Shown piece after piece: positions 43,565 to 53,168 of a DNA stretch of 64,000 nt. The DNA comes from Gaiellales bacterium. Its GTDB lineage: Bacteria; Actinomycetota; Thermoleophilia; Gaiellales; JAICJC01. Made by a program: the position numbers and the translations under genes. The DNA lies in NCBI GenBank assembly GCA_036273515.1, contig DASUHM010000018.1:1-64000 (forward strand). Direction: 5' to 3'. The notes beneath the pieces are model-generated. The model saw nothing but the letters and a program-made list of their open reading frames with translations, was not told where the DNA came from and made no database searches. Numbering within the stretch: position 1 is the first letter of the stretch; every line of letters begins with the position of its first letter.

Positions 43565-44953
43565 TCAGTGCTGCGCGAGCAGCTCGGCCTTCTCGGCCGC
43601 GAACTCGTCGTCCGAGATCGCGCCGCGATCGTGCAGCGAGGCGAGCTTCTCCAGCGAGCTGTAGCGCGAGTCGGCGACCGCCTCCGGCGACGGGCCGGGG
43701 CGGACGCCGTGGTAGGCCGAGCGGAGTCCGGAATGGATCCGGCGGCCCATGTCGCGCTCGGTCGCGTCGGGAAACTCGCGCGCCACGATCCGGCGCAGCG
43801 CCTCGATGCCGATCGCTCCGAGGATGATCAGCACGGGGGCGATGACGGGGTCGCTGGCTGCCGGCACCGGGGCCCAGGCGAGCAGCACCAGCACGATGCC
43901 TGCGTACGTCCCGTAGGCCACCGCCGGGTCGCGGAGATACGGGGTGAGATTCCGGCGGGCCGCGACGGCGCGCCGGCCGGGGCCTGCAAACCAGGTTCCG
44001 ACCAGGAGCAGCAGGCCCACGATCACCGTCGTCAGATTGGCAGCACCCAGGCGGTCGGTCGCGACCCACCAGATCGCGTGACCGGCGGCCCGGTTCTGGG
44101 GCAGCGTCGTCAACGAGTCGATCAGGGCGTCACCCACCACGCGGCGAACGAAGATGAGCACCACCGCCGCGGCGAGGATGCCGATCGCGATCGCGCGCAA
44201 TGTTCTTCGGCGATCACGCGAGACTGCGACCGCGATCACGAACACCGCCAGCGCCAGCAGGGCAAGGGGGATGGACGCCAGCTTCAAGAACTTCGTGCCC
44301 GACTGCGCCGCGCTCAGCTGGTCGCTCTGGAGCAGCACGATCTTGCCGGTGCCCGGCGGGAGCGTGACCGCGCCGTTGGTGCGCTGGCTCAGCGTGCTCG
44401 AGAGGTCCCCGACCACCGGGCTGAGATCGATCGACACCGTGCCGCCGGCGGTCGAGAACGGCCCCGATCCGCCGTTGAGAATCCGCATCAGCTGATCGTG
44501 GGCTCGCAGGTTCGCAGAACGCCACAGCTCCACCACCCGCGGACGCGCCAGACCGGCGGCCACGGCGCGCTGGATATAGGGCTCCGCACCGACCGCGATC
44601 GGCCCTGCCAGCGGCTGCAGGCGGGGCGGAAGCGCTCCTGACAGCGCCGCCGGCACGTCCACGTTGGCATACAGCTGGTCGACCAGGTATTCGGACAGTG
44701 CGGTGCGCACGGCCGGCTGCTGCAGCGCCTTCGTGCTGGTATCCGACCAGGATCCCGAGTCGAGCGCGACCCGGTCGATCCAGGTCGCGAAGATCGCCAC
44801 GCACAGCATGAGCGAGCCCAGGAACACGAGCACGCCCAGCGCGAGCTTGCGCGAGCGGCTGTTCCCCGTCCGGTGACCAGGCGTCCCCTCCGCCGGCACG
44901 GCCGGCCCGGCTTCCGCGGTGCCTCCCTGGGCCTCCGTCACCGGCATGCGCAC
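43565..44953 (-). CDS. Membrane protein with C-terminal SHOCT domain
   Basis: 462 aa; ATG at 44947 is also possible. Hydrophobic segments at about 38-60, 235-255, 262-280, 305-325 and 350-385, with a large outside domain between the first two. The last 30 residues are a SHOCT domain (LEKLASLHDRGAISDDEFAAEKAELL), a short oligomerisation-type module. Role unknown. Converges on the kinase gene (7 bp gap). Transcribed from a 17-bp-palindrome promoter at 44977-45021. Confidence 0.8.
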   Translation of the reverse strand: MRMPVTEAQGGTAEAGPAVPAEGTPGHRTGNSRSRKLALGVLVFLGSLMLCVAIFATWIDRVALDSGSWSDTSTKALQQPAVRTALSEYLVDQLYANVDVPAALSGALPPRLQPLAGPIAVGAEPYIQRAVAAGLARPRVVELWRSANLRAHDQLMRILNGGSGPFSTAGGTVSIDLSPVVGDLSSTLSQRTNGAVTLPPGTGKIVLLQSDQLSAAQSGTKFLKLASIPLALLALAVFVIAVAVSRDRRRTLRAIAIGILAAAVVLIFVRRVVGDALIDSLTTLPQNRAAGHAIWWVATDRLGAANLTTVIVGLLLLVGTWFAGPGRRAVAARRNLTPYLRDPAVAYGTYAGIVLVLLAWAPVPAASDPVIAPVLIILGAIGIEALRRIVAREFPDATERDMGRRIHSGLRSAYHGVRPGPSPEAVADSRYSSLEKLASLHDRGAISDDEFAAEKAELLAQH

Positions 44954-44976
44954 TCCCTTCTCAAGCGCCCACGTCG

Positions 44977-45021
44977 ATCTTGGCGTCCCGGATCAGCCTT
45001 GCCCTCATCCATTCTGGGTGA
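44977..45021 (-). promoter_or_regulatory. Regulon promoter: SHOCT membrane protein
   Basis: Palindrome TCACCCAGAATGGATGA (minus strand, 45005-45021), 22-base spacer, -10 hexamer CAAGAT (44977-44982). One of ten promoters with identical spacing. It is the most diverged in the centre but keeps both half-sites. Confidence 0.7.
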
Positions 45022-45029
45022 CCGCCGCC

Positions 45030-46943
45030 TCAGCGCTCCGAGAGGCGCTCGTGCACGACGATGCGGGCAGCGGCCTCCAGCAGCGCCAGATGGGAGAACG
45101 CCTGGGGGAAGTTGCCCAGGTGACGGCCCGTGCCGGCGTCGAACTCCTCGGCGTAGAGACCGAGCGGCGAGGCGACCCGGAACAGGCGCTCCATCAGGTC
45201 GCGCGCCCGCTGCATGTCGCCGATGACGGCGAGCGCGGACACGAGCCAGAACGAGCAGATCAGGAACGTCCCCTCCTTGCCCGACAGGCCGTCGTCGGTC
45301 TCGCCCGTGCGATAGCGCAGGACGAACCCGTCCTCGGTGAGGTCGTCGGCGATTGCGAGCACCGTCGCGCGCAGGCGCTCGTCGTCGTCGGGCAGGAACC
45401 CGAAGATGGCAGCGAGCAGGTTGGAGGCGTCGAGCGAATCGGTGTCGTAGTGCTGGCGCATGACACCGGCCTTGGTGAGCCCGTGGGCGAGGACGTCCTC
45501 GCGGATCTCCTCGGCGATCGCGCCCCAGCGCTCACCCTGCTCGGGATCGCCACGGATCTCCGCCAGGCTGGACGCCCGGTCGAGCGCGACCCAGCACATG
45601 AGCTTCGACGAGACGTAGTGGCGGGGCTTGCCACGCGCCTCCCAGATGCCCTGGTCGGGCTTGCGCCAGACCTTGATCGCACACTCCGCCTGGCTCTGCA
45701 CGATCGGCCACAGGCGCCGCGGCAGGCGCTCGCTGCGGCGCGTGTGCAGGAGGATCGAGTCGAGCACAGCGCCGAAGACGTCGTTCTGGCGCTGGTTCCA
45801 CGCGCCGTTCCCGACCCGCACCGGCCGCGCGCCGGCGTATCCGGAGAGGTCGTCGCGGGTCGTCTCGGTGAGGTCACGGCGGCCGTCGATGCCGTACATG
45901 ATCTGGAGCGACCCGTCTTCGGTCGGCTCGAGATCGGCGACGAACTGCATGAACTCGTCGGCCTCCCAGTCGAGGTTCAGCCAATGCAGTGCCCTCAGCG
46001 TGAACGTCGAGTCGCGCATCCACGTGTAGCGGTAGTCCCAGTTGCGCTCGCCGCCGGGCGTCTCGGGCAGCGACGTGGTCAGGGCGGCGACCGTTGCGCC
46101 CGTCGGCATGTAGGTGAGCCCCTTGATCGCGAGTGCGGCGCGCTGCACCAGCTCGCTGAAACGATGATCGGGGATGCGCGCGCGGCCGAGCCACCCGCGC
46201 CAGTACCGTGCGGTGACGTCGAGCCGGTTCGTGGCATCGTCGACGTCTTCGGGCGCCGCGAGGCCCTCGGCCCACGAGAGCGCGCACCAGGCGCGGTCGC
46301 CGGCCTTGAGCACATGCCGGCCGCGGATGCGGTTGCCCTCCACACCGAGCGCGAGGTCGGTCGTCAGGCGCAGCGTGAGGCCGGCGCCGCTGGCGTCGGC
46401 CGTGTGCCGATCGCCGTTGAGCACGTTCCACTCGGCCGGGGTCCGGCCGTAGTCGAATGCCGGCTCGCAGACGAGCTCGATCTCCACCTGGCCCTCGACG
46501 CACTCGACCGTCCGCACGAGCACGTGCTCGGCGTCGTCGTCGGCCGGCGGGCGTGTGTGGGGTGTGATCTCGTCCTCGTGCCTGCGCGGCCCCATCGTGA
46601 GCGCATCGCGGACGACCACCCATCCCGACGGTGTCTTCCAGGTCGTGCGCAGCACGTTCGTCCCCGGCTCGTAGTTGCGCATCGCCGGATGGTTGATGCC
46701 GTACGGCGCGAACCGGAAGAAGCCGGCCTCGCGGTCGAGGACGCTCCCGAACACGCTGGGGGCGTCGAACGAGGGCACGCATAGCCAGTCGACCGCCCCA
46801 TCCGGGGCGACCAGCGCGCCGGTGTGGCAGTTGGACAGGAACGCGTACTCCGCGATCGGCGGGAACGGCGAGGGTGCGGCGGCGCTCTGCGCCTCGGGCT
46901 CGGGAGCCCGCTTGCGCCGTGTGGGTGTCTTGACTGCGCTCAT
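45030..46943 (-). CDS. GH15 glucoamylase/trehalase-like glycoside hydrolase
   Basis: 637 aa. Glycoside hydrolase family 15: N-terminal beta domain (IAEYAFLSNCHTGALVAPDG, DWLCVPSFDAPSVFG) and (alpha/alpha)6 catalytic barrel with NWDYRYTWMRDSTFTL, RDDLSGYAGARPVRVGN and GTFLICSFWLVSAL. Actinobacterial enzymes of this type hydrolyse trehalose or alpha-glucans; no signal peptide, so cytoplasmic. The N-terminus MSAVKTPTRRKR is basic and disordered. ATG after GGGAGG. Driven by the palindrome promoter at 46997-47041. Confidence 0.92.
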   Translation of the reverse strand: MSAVKTPTRRKRAPEPEAQSAAAPSPFPPIAEYAFLSNCHTGALVAPDGAVDWLCVPSFDAPSVFGSVLDREAGFFRFAPYGINHPAMRNYEPGTNVLRTTWKTPSGWVVVRDALTMGPRRHEDEITPHTRPPADDDAEHVLVRTVECVEGQVEIELVCEPAFDYGRTPAEWNVLNGDRHTADASGAGLTLRLTTDLALGVEGNRIRGRHVLKAGDRAWCALSWAEGLAAPEDVDDATNRLDVTARYWRGWLGRARIPDHRFSELVQRAALAIKGLTYMPTGATVAALTTSLPETPGGERNWDYRYTWMRDSTFTLRALHWLNLDWEADEFMQFVADLEPTEDGSLQIMYGIDGRRDLTETTRDDLSGYAGARPVRVGNGAWNQRQNDVFGAVLDSILLHTRRSERLPRRLWPIVQSQAECAIKVWRKPDQGIWEARGKPRHYVSSKLMCWVALDRASSLAEIRGDPEQGERWGAIAEEIREDVLAHGLTKAGVMRQHYDTDSLDASNLLAAIFGFLPDDDERLRATVLAIADDLTEDGFVLRYRTGETDDGLSGKEGTFLICSFWLVSALAVIGDMQRARDLMERLFRVASPLGLYAEEFDAGTGRHLGNFPQAFSHLALLEAAARIVVHERLSER

Positions 46944-46996
46944 TCGTGCCTCCCGGGAAAAATTGTGCAGGCAGGCGTGGTCGCCCCCGGAGACTG

Positions 46997-47041
46997 AAGC
47001 TAGGTCGAACAGCGCGTCTCCCCATCACCCCAACCGGACGA
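46997..47041 (-). promoter_or_regulatory. Regulon promoter: GH15 gene
   Basis: Palindrome TCGTCCGGTTGGGGTGA (minus strand, 47025-47041), 22-base spacer, -10 hexamer TAGCTT (46997-47002). Predicted leader of about 47 bases with a GGGAGG ribosome site. Confidence 0.8.
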
Positions 47042-47349
47042 TGCCGCCACCCCGTGGCGTGGCCCACTCTCCAGGAACGGGCTGCGCTTTCGCAGCCGTC
47101 GCGACGAGTGGAGGGGGCGTCACCGAGGCCCTGACGATGCGATCGCCCAGCTCGGGCGCCGCCGGCCGGCCCTGCGCCGTGACTTGCCCGTCACCCGCAC
47201 GGCCGTCCTCTGCCGATGAGCACACCCGCTCGATGGGACCCCTCCGGCACGGCGCCCGACTGCGCGGGGACGTCTCACGCGACGAGACGTGAGTGCGGGC
47301 GATCGTCACCATGGCGGGCAGCTCCGGGCGGGGCTGCCCGCCGTCGGTG
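47042..47349. other. Intergenic, no supported gene
   Basis: About 300 bp between the GH15 promoter and the 3' end of the next minus-strand gene. A minus-strand frame (47025-47312) has no start signal or recognisable content. Nothing else seen. Confidence 0.5.
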
Positions 47350-47736
47350 CTACTCGCCGCTGCCGGCGCCGGGCCGGTTCGCGATGGCGTCCAGCGTGCG
47401 CTGGACGCGGCTCGTCTCGGCGTCGGTGCCGGCCGCCAGCGGGCCCAGCCGCTTCGCGATCAGCGCGATCGCGGACTCGAGGTCGCCGGGCTCGATCCGG
47501 CTGCCCTCGTCCGACAGGCAGGCGTCGGTCACGCGCGCCAGCGCCACCTCGTCGCGGGTGGCTCCCGCCCCGGCCCCGTCGGTCGCGACCTCGTAGGCGA
47601 GCTGGCTGATCCGCCGCGCCGCGCGCACGAGCGCGAGCACGGCGTCGGACGCCTGCCCGTGCGCGCCCAGGTCGAAGGCCTGGAGCTCGCGCTGGAGCGC
47701 ATGGACCTCGAAGGCGAGACCGCTCTGTGCACTCAT
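47350..47736 (-). CDS. Hypothetical helical protein
   Basis: 128 aa, mostly helical (AFEVHALQRELQAFDLG, VLALVRAARRISQLAYEVA and IALIAKRLGPLA), with Asp/Glu-rich turns. No family recognised. No good ribosome site before the ATG. The upstream CCGATCGG (near 47748) recalls the centre of the 17-bp palindrome, but it lies 8 bases from the start and lacks proper half-sites. It is the one gene in this block not clearly assigned to the regulon. Confidence 0.6.
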   Translation of the reverse strand: MSAQSGLAFEVHALQRELQAFDLGAHGQASDAVLALVRAARRISQLAYEVATDGAGAGATRDEVALARVTDACLSDEGSRIEPGDLESAIALIAKRLGPLAAGTDAETSRVQRTLDAIANRPGAGSGE

Positions 47737-47917
47737 GGGAACGGGTCCGATCGGATCGTCTGGGAGCCCGACCCGGGAGGCGTGGTCGGGTGGCATACCG
47801 TACTCCTCCTCGGGGATGCCGTGCTTCCCCCGTATGCGGGAGTCGCGGCGTCCCGGCAGGCCGCTCCATACCCTGAAGCCTGCGCGGATACTCCTGCGCC
47901 CGCGGCGGACGCACCGA

Positions 47918-47962
47918 TCGTGCCATCGGGGTGATGCGTCCGGCCCTCGGCGCCGAGAGGCT
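47918..47962 (+). promoter_or_regulatory. Regulon promoter: PPK2/P-type ATPase operon
   Basis: Palindrome TCGTGCCATCGGGGTGA (47918-47934), 22-base spacer, -10 hexamer GAGGCT (47957-47962). It precedes the four-gene operon starting at 47995. Confidence 0.78.
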
Positions 47963-47994
47963 CGAGGCCACGTACGGACGGAAGGGAGCACCGC

Positions 47995-48441
47995 ATGACG
48001 GCGAAGGCCGCCTTCGACCAGGAGGAGTGGGATCTGATCGCCGAGGGTCCCGCAACAGCCGGGATGATCGTGATCAGGGCGGAGGGCGGGGGCACGTTCC
48101 GCGAGACGATCGCGCTCGCGCATGCGTACGCCGATGCGCGCAAGCAGCACGGCCAGAGCGAGCTGCTCGACGAGATCGTCTCGTCGAAGCCGGAGTTCGA
48201 CCGGCACCGCTACCGCACGGACGCTGACCTGCAGGGCGAGGGGATGGCGAGGATCGGTCAGGCCGTCTCGCTCCTGCGCGAGAAAGCGGCGCCGCAGGAG
48301 GTCTCCGACTACGGCTCGTTCGTGCTCACGCTCGCCCGGACCGTCGCGGAGGCGCACACCGAGCACGGCCAGAAGATCAGCTCGAAGGAGCAGGCCGCAC
48401 TCGACGAGATCCGCACCCGTATCGAGGGCTCGACTGGATGA
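47995..48441 (+). CDS. Hypothetical protein, first gene of PPK2 operon
   Basis: 148 aa, soluble and helical. Begins AFDQEEWDLIAEGPATAGMI and has a repeated AHAYADARKQHG / AEAHTEHGQK pattern. I recognise it only as a conserved-looking actinobacterial hypothetical. It overlaps the PPK2 gene by 4 bases (ATGA), so it may act with that enzyme. Ribosome site GAAGGGAG upstream. Confidence 0.72.
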   Translation: MTAKAAFDQEEWDLIAEGPATAGMIVIRAEGGGTFRETIALAHAYADARKQHGQSELLDEIVSSKPEFDRHRYRTDADLQGEGMARIGQAVSLLREKAAPQEVSDYGSFVLTLARTVAEAHTEHGQKISSKEQAALDEIRTRIEGSTG

Positions 48442-49466
48442 GCACGAAGCAGGAGAAGCGGATCGCCGAGTACGCCTCCATGTTCCGGGTGAAGCCGGGC
48501 TCGAAGGTGAAGCTCAGCCGCGATTTCGACCCCGCGTTCAAGGCGGACGTCGTCCGCAAGAAGGAGGGCGCCGAGCTCCTGCGGCGCGGCATCGCCCTGC
48601 TCGCCGACTACCAGGACCGGCTGGCGGCCCAGGACACCTACGGCGTGCTCGTCTGCCTCCAGGCGCTCGACGCGGGCGGCAAGGACGGGACGATCCGCCA
48701 CGTCATGAGCGGCGTCAACCCGCAGGGCGTCGCCGTGCACAGTTTCAAGGTGCCCTCCGCGGAGGAGCTCGACCACGACTTCCTGTGGCGCTACGCGCGC
48801 CGCCTGCCCGAGCGCGGGCAGATCACGATCTTCAACCGCTCGCACTACGAGGAGGTCGTCGTCGTCCGCGTCCACCCGGAGAACCTCGACCGCCAGAAGC
48901 TCCCGAAGGAGCGCAAGGGGCCGGGCATCTGGGCGCGCCGCTACCGCGAGATCAACGACTGGGAGCGCTACCTGACCGACAACGGCTTCCGGATCGTGAA
49001 GATCTTCCTGAACCTCTCCATGGAGGAGCAGCGGACGCGGTTCCTGAAGCGGCTCGACCTGCCGGAGAAGAACTGGAAGTTCTCGTCCCATGACATCGCA
49101 GAGCGCGGGCGCTGGGACGACTACCAGGAGGCGTTCTCGGAGATGCTCACGCACACGAGCACGAAATGGGCGCCCTGGTACGTCATCCCGGCCGACCGCA
49201 AGTGGTTCGCCCGGATCGCGTCGGCGGTGGTGCTCGCGAACGCGCTGATCGACATCGACCCGCAGTACCCGACGGTGAGCCCCTCCGCGCGCGAGAACCT
49301 GGCGAAGGTGAAGGACGTGCTGGTCGCGCAGGCGCCCAAGGGCGCGGCCGCCGACCCGTTCGAGGAGAAGCGCTCCCGCGAACGCCGCAAGGCGAAGAAG
49401 CGCGCCGACGGGCACCGGACGGAGCTCGTCGTCGCGGGGGTCGACGGCAAGCCGGGCGCCTCGTGA
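48438..49466 (+). CDS. ppk2: PPK2-family polyphosphate:nucleotide phosphotransferase
   Basis: 342 aa. Walker A LDAGGKDGT (G80-T85), Walker B/lid region TIFNRSHYEEVVVVRVH, and MEEQRTRFLKRLDLPEKNWKFS. PPK2 enzymes phosphorylate nucleoside mono- or diphosphates with polyphosphate; with one PPK2 domain this is class I or III, not resolvable by eye. Basic C-terminal tail (RSRERRKAKKRADGHR). Second gene of the operon; ppk1 lies at the right edge of the window. Confidence 0.92.
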   Translation: MSTKQEKRIAEYASMFRVKPGSKVKLSRDFDPAFKADVVRKKEGAELLRRGIALLADYQDRLAAQDTYGVLVCLQALDAGGKDGTIRHVMSGVNPQGVAVHSFKVPSAEELDHDFLWRYARRLPERGQITIFNRSHYEEVVVVRVHPENLDRQKLPKERKGPGIWARRYREINDWERYLTDNGFRIVKIFLNLSMEEQRTRFLKRLDLPEKNWKFSSHDIAERGRWDDYQEAFSEMLTHTSTKWAPWYVIPADRKWFARIASAVVLANALIDIDPQYPTVSPSARENLAKVKDVLVAQAPKGAAADPFEEKRSRERRKAKKRADGHRTELVVAGVDGKPGAS

Positions 49467-52219
49467 CCCCGGCGACGGTTCAGGAGACGGCCGCGGACGA
49501 CACCGAGCGCTGGTATGCGCACGACGTCGTCTACGCGACCAAGGGACTGGGCGTGAAACCGAACCGGGGGCTGTCGGCGGCCGAGGCCGCGACCCGGCTC
49601 GAGCACGACGGCCCGAACGCCCTCCCGACCGAGAAGCCGAAGCCGGGCTGGCGCCGGTTCCTGGACGAGTACACGAGCTACATGCAGATGATCCTGGTCG
49701 GCGCCGCCGTCATCTCGCTGGTGATCAAGGAGTGGAGCACGGCGGTGATCCTGGTCGCGATCACGCTCCTGAACGCCGTCGTCGGCCTGCGCCAGGAGGG
49801 CAAGGCCGAGAGCGCGATGAACGCCCTCAAGTCCATGATGAAGGAGACGGCGCGCGTGCGCCGCGACGGCAACGAGGCCGAGATCCCCGCCGACCAGCTC
49901 GTCGTCGGCGACGTCGTCCTGCTCGCCGCCGGCGACCAGGTGCCGGCCGACGGCCGCCTGATCTCGGCCAGCTCGCTCCAGATCGACGAGTCGGCCCTGA
50001 CCGGCGAGAGCGTGCCCGTGGCCAAGGTCGCCGCCACGCTCGGCGACGGCGACCGCGCCCCCGGCGACCAGACCAACATGGCCTTCATGCACACGCCGGT
50101 GACGCACGGCAGCGGCGCGATGATCGTGACCGCGACCGGCGGCCGCACCCAGGTCGGACGGATCGCCCACATGCTCGAGTCGACGGCCCGCGAGGAGACG
50201 CCGCTCACCCAGCAGATGAACACGCTGACGCTGTGGATCGCAGGCGCCGCCGGGGTGACGATGCTGATCATGTTCGTGCTCGGCGCGAACCGCGGCGACC
50301 CGTGGCGCGAGCTCTTCGTCGCCGCGGTCGCGCTGGCCATCTCGGCGATTCCCGAGGCGCTGCCGACGGTCGTCCAGGTGGTGCTGTCGCTGGGGAGCGT
50401 CGACCTGGCCGGGCGCAGCGCCATCGTGAAAGAGCTGCCATCGGTCGAGACGCTCGGGTTCACGTCGGCGATCAACTCCGACAAGACCGGCACGCTGACG
50501 ATGAACCAGATGACGGCGGTGGAGGTCGTGGACGCCAGCGACCGCTACACGATCTCGGGCATCGGCTACGGCCTCGAGGGCCAGGTGCACCACGCCGCCG
50601 GCAACGCCAGGAGCATCGAGGATGCGATCCTCCCGTACGTGATCGCAAACGACGCCCGGCTCGAGTCCGGCAAGGTGGTCGGCGATCCCACCGAGGGGGC
50701 GCTCCTCGTGCTGGCGCACAAGGCCGGCCTCGACATCGAGGCGACCCGGGAGAACCGGCCGCGGCTGGCCACGCTGCCGTTCGACCCCACGTACAAGCTG
50801 ATGGCGACGTTCAACAGCGAGACCGACGCCTCCGGCAAGGAGGTCGTGCGCGTGTACGTGAAGGGCGCCGGCCCGGCCGTGCTGGAACGGGCGTCGACCG
50901 CCCACTCCGGAGCCGGCACCGTGGCCTGGGACAAGGACACCGAGCGCCGCGCCGAGGAGCACGTCACCCGCATGGAGGGTGACGGCCTGCGGGTCATGGC
51001 CGCCGCCGTCCGCGACATCAAGCCGAAGAGGTTCGACGCCGACGGCGACCTGCTGGCCTACGTCACCGACCTCGAGATCACGAGCCTCGTCGGCATGCTC
51101 GACCCGCCCCGCGACGAGTCCAGGCAGGCGGTGGCGGACGCCGGGGCGGCGCATATCCGCGTGCGGATGGTGACCGGCGACGACGTCGTCACCGGCGCGG
51201 CCATCGCCGAGCAGCTCGGCATCGAGGGCGAGGCGATACTGGGTGCGGACTTCGCCGCCCTGTCCGAGCAGGAGCGGATGGACCGGATCGAGACGATCGG
51301 CGTCGTCGGCCGGGTCGCACCCGAGCACAAGGTGCTCCTCGCCGAGACGCTCAAGGCCAAGGGCGAGGTCGTCGCGATGACCGGCGACGGCGTGAACGAC
51401 GCGCCGGCGATCAAGGCTGCCGACATCGGCATCGCCATGGGCAGCGGCACCGAGGTGGCCAAGAACGCCTCCCGGATGATCCTCTCCGACGACAACTTCG
51501 CGACCATCGTCTTCGCGGTCGAGCAGGGCCGCAAGCTCTACGACAACCTGATGAAGTACATCCGGTTCGTGCTGGTGATGCTGGTGGCGTTCGTGCTCAC
51601 GTTCCTGGGCGCGAGCCTCTTCAACATCGCGTCGGGCGAGCCCTTCACCTCGCCGCAGGTGCTGTGGATCCACTTCCTCATCAGCGCGCCGTTCGGCGTT
51701 GCCCTCGGCTTCGACGAGGAGACGCCGGGACTGATGCGCCTGCGCCCGCGCGAGCGGGGGGAGTCGATCCTGACGATGCCGGTGAAGCTCACCGCCGGCC
51801 TGGTGGGGCTGTTCATGGCGGTCGCCGCGCTGCTCGTGCTCGAGCTCGGCACCCACCACTACGCGAGCGTCGCCGCCGGGAATTCGATGGCCTTCACGGC
51901 GTTCGCGCTCATGCTGGTGGCGGCCGCGTTCGAGTGCCGCTCAGAGACGAGCAGCATCCTCACCACCGACACGTTCAACAGCCGGCGGATGAACATGATC
52001 GCCGCGATCGAGGTGATCGGGGCGGCCATGGCGACGGGGTGGGACTTCCTGAACCGGGTGCTCGGGACCGTGCAGCTGACGGCCCAGCAGTTCGGCGTCG
52101 CCCTGCTCTGCGCGATCGCCCTGCTCGTTGCCTGGGAGGCGGCGAAGTCGGTCGCGCGAAACCGGATCGAGGGATCCGCCGAGGGAACGCCGGTCGCCGG
52201 GCATGGCGTCGCGCAATGA
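49463..52219 (+). CDS. P-type cation-transporting ATPase (P2, CtpF-like)
   Basis: 918 aa. Phosphorylation motif SDKTGTLT with D340; TGES actuator loop (LTGESVPV), MVTGD, GDGVNDAPA hinge and ten membrane helices. The intramembrane motif is PEALP where Ca2+ pumps have PEGLP; the residue before SDKTGT is Asn rather than Cys. Resembles actinobacterial CtpF-type Ca2+/monovalent cation pumps; ion not certain. GTG overlaps ppk2's stop. Confidence 0.92.
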   Translation: MTPATVQETAADDTERWYAHDVVYATKGLGVKPNRGLSAAEAATRLEHDGPNALPTEKPKPGWRRFLDEYTSYMQMILVGAAVISLVIKEWSTAVILVAITLLNAVVGLRQEGKAESAMNALKSMMKETARVRRDGNEAEIPADQLVVGDVVLLAAGDQVPADGRLISASSLQIDESALTGESVPVAKVAATLGDGDRAPGDQTNMAFMHTPVTHGSGAMIVTATGGRTQVGRIAHMLESTAREETPLTQQMNTLTLWIAGAAGVTMLIMFVLGANRGDPWRELFVAAVALAISAIPEALPTVVQVVLSLGSVDLAGRSAIVKELPSVETLGFTSAINSDKTGTLTMNQMTAVEVVDASDRYTISGIGYGLEGQVHHAAGNARSIEDAILPYVIANDARLESGKVVGDPTEGALLVLAHKAGLDIEATRENRPRLATLPFDPTYKLMATFNSETDASGKEVVRVYVKGAGPAVLERASTAHSGAGTVAWDKDTERRAEEHVTRMEGDGLRVMAAAVRDIKPKRFDADGDLLAYVTDLEITSLVGMLDPPRDESRQAVADAGAAHIRVRMVTGDDVVTGAAIAEQLGIEGEAILGADFAALSEQERMDRIETIGVVGRVAPEHKVLLAETLKAKGEVVAMTGDGVNDAPAIKAADIGIAMGSGTEVAKNASRMILSDDNFATIVFAVEQGRKLYDNLMKYIRFVLVMLVAFVLTFLGASLFNIASGEPFTSPQVLWIHFLISAPFGVALGFDEETPGLMRLRPRERGESILTMPVKLTAGLVGLFMAVAALLVLELGTHHYASVAAGNSMAFTAFALMLVAAAFECRSETSSILTTDTFNSRRMNMIAAIEVIGAAMATGWDFLNRVLGTVQLTAQQFGVALLCAIALLVAWEAAKSVARNRIEGSAEGTPVAGHGVAQ

Positions 52220-53168
52220 CCGCCGACTCGGGTTCGTAGCCGGCGCGGCGCGCGGCGCGGCGGCGATCCCTGCGCGGGCGGCCGCGCACGTGGCGCGCGA
52301 CCGCCTCGAGGACGTGGCCGATGCCATGCTGGCCTCGCCGGGCACGCTGCGCGCGGTCGACCGCGTCCTGGCCGGCCCGCTGCCCGAGGAGATCGTCCGC
52401 TCGGCGGTGCGAAACCGCGTGCTCGAGCGGATGCTCTCCGAGCTGGCGGCGACCGGGGCGCTGGACGAGCTCGTGAGCGGGGCCCTGGAGAGCCGCCGGA
52501 CCGAAGCGCTCGTCGACCGGATCGTCGCCAGCGAGGAGATGCAGCGGGTGCTGCGGGACGTCCTCACCTCGCCCGAGGTGCGGCACGCGCTGGTCGACCA
52601 GACGGCCGGGTTCTCGGAGGAGGTCGTGGGCGGGATGCGCGGCCGGGCCGCCCGGATGGACGAGCACACCGATCGCCGCGCCGTCCGGGCGGGGGCGTAC
52701 GCCGGGCTCGCGTCGCGGGCGCTCGCCTTCGCGGCCGACGCCGTCCTCTGCGCGGCACTCTGGGTCTCGATCTCCGGGGTCGTGGCGCTGATCGGGTGGA
52801 TCTTCGGCGGGCTGCGCCCGGAGTGGCTCGTCGCCACGCTGGCGACGGTCGGCCTCGCGCTGGTCAGCGGCTGCTACTTCGTGTTCTTCTGGACCACGGC
52901 CGGGCGCACGCCGGGCATGCACCTGCTGCACGTGCGGGTCGCCGTGGAGGACTCGCCTGCCCCGCCGTCGATCCGCCGGTCGGCGGTGCGGCTGGTCGGG
53001 ATGGCGCTCGCGATCATCCCGATGTTCGCCGGCTTCCTGCCGGTGCTGTTCGACCGTCGCCGGCGCGGCATCGCCGACATGATGGCGGGGACGGTCGTCG
53101 TCTACGGCCCGACGTCGGCCGAGCCGGCACCGACCGTCGCCGCAGCCCCGGCACCCTCGTCGCGCTGA
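52203..53168 (+). CDS. RDD-domain membrane protein
   Basis: 321 aa. A long helical N-terminal region (1-165) with repeated LVDRIVASEEMQRVLRDVLT-like segments is followed by an RDD domain (from RAVRAGAYAGLASRALAFAADAVL) with three to four membrane helices and the TAGRTPGMHLLHVRV signature. Role unknown, perhaps ion homeostasis with the ATPase. It overlaps the ATPase by 17 bases at its start and the convergent SulP gene by 67 bases at its end. Confidence 0.85.
   Translation: MASRNDRRLGFVAGAARGAAAIPARAAAHVARDRLEDVADAMLASPGTLRAVDRVLAGPLPEEIVRSAVRNRVLERMLSELAATGALDELVSGALESRRTEALVDRIVASEEMQRVLRDVLTSPEVRHALVDQTAGFSEEVVGGMRGRAARMDEHTDRRAVRAGAYAGLASRALAFAADAVLCAALWVSISGVVALIGWIFGGLRPEWLVATLATVGLALVSGCYFVFFWTTAGRTPGMHLLHVRVAVEDSPAPPSIRRSAVRLVGMALAIIPMFAGFLPVLFDRRRRGIADMMAGTVVVYGPTSAEPAPTVAAAPAPSSR

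Noticed and set aside
47025-47312. 95-codon minus-strand frame before the GH15 gene
   Set aside because: No ribosome site or domain, and it overlaps the GH15 promoter element.
47742-47758. CCGATCGG sequence before the gene at 47736 as a further regulon site
   Set aside because: Half-sites TCRYCC and GGRYGA are not both present, and it lies 8 bases from the start codon, too close for the shared geometry.
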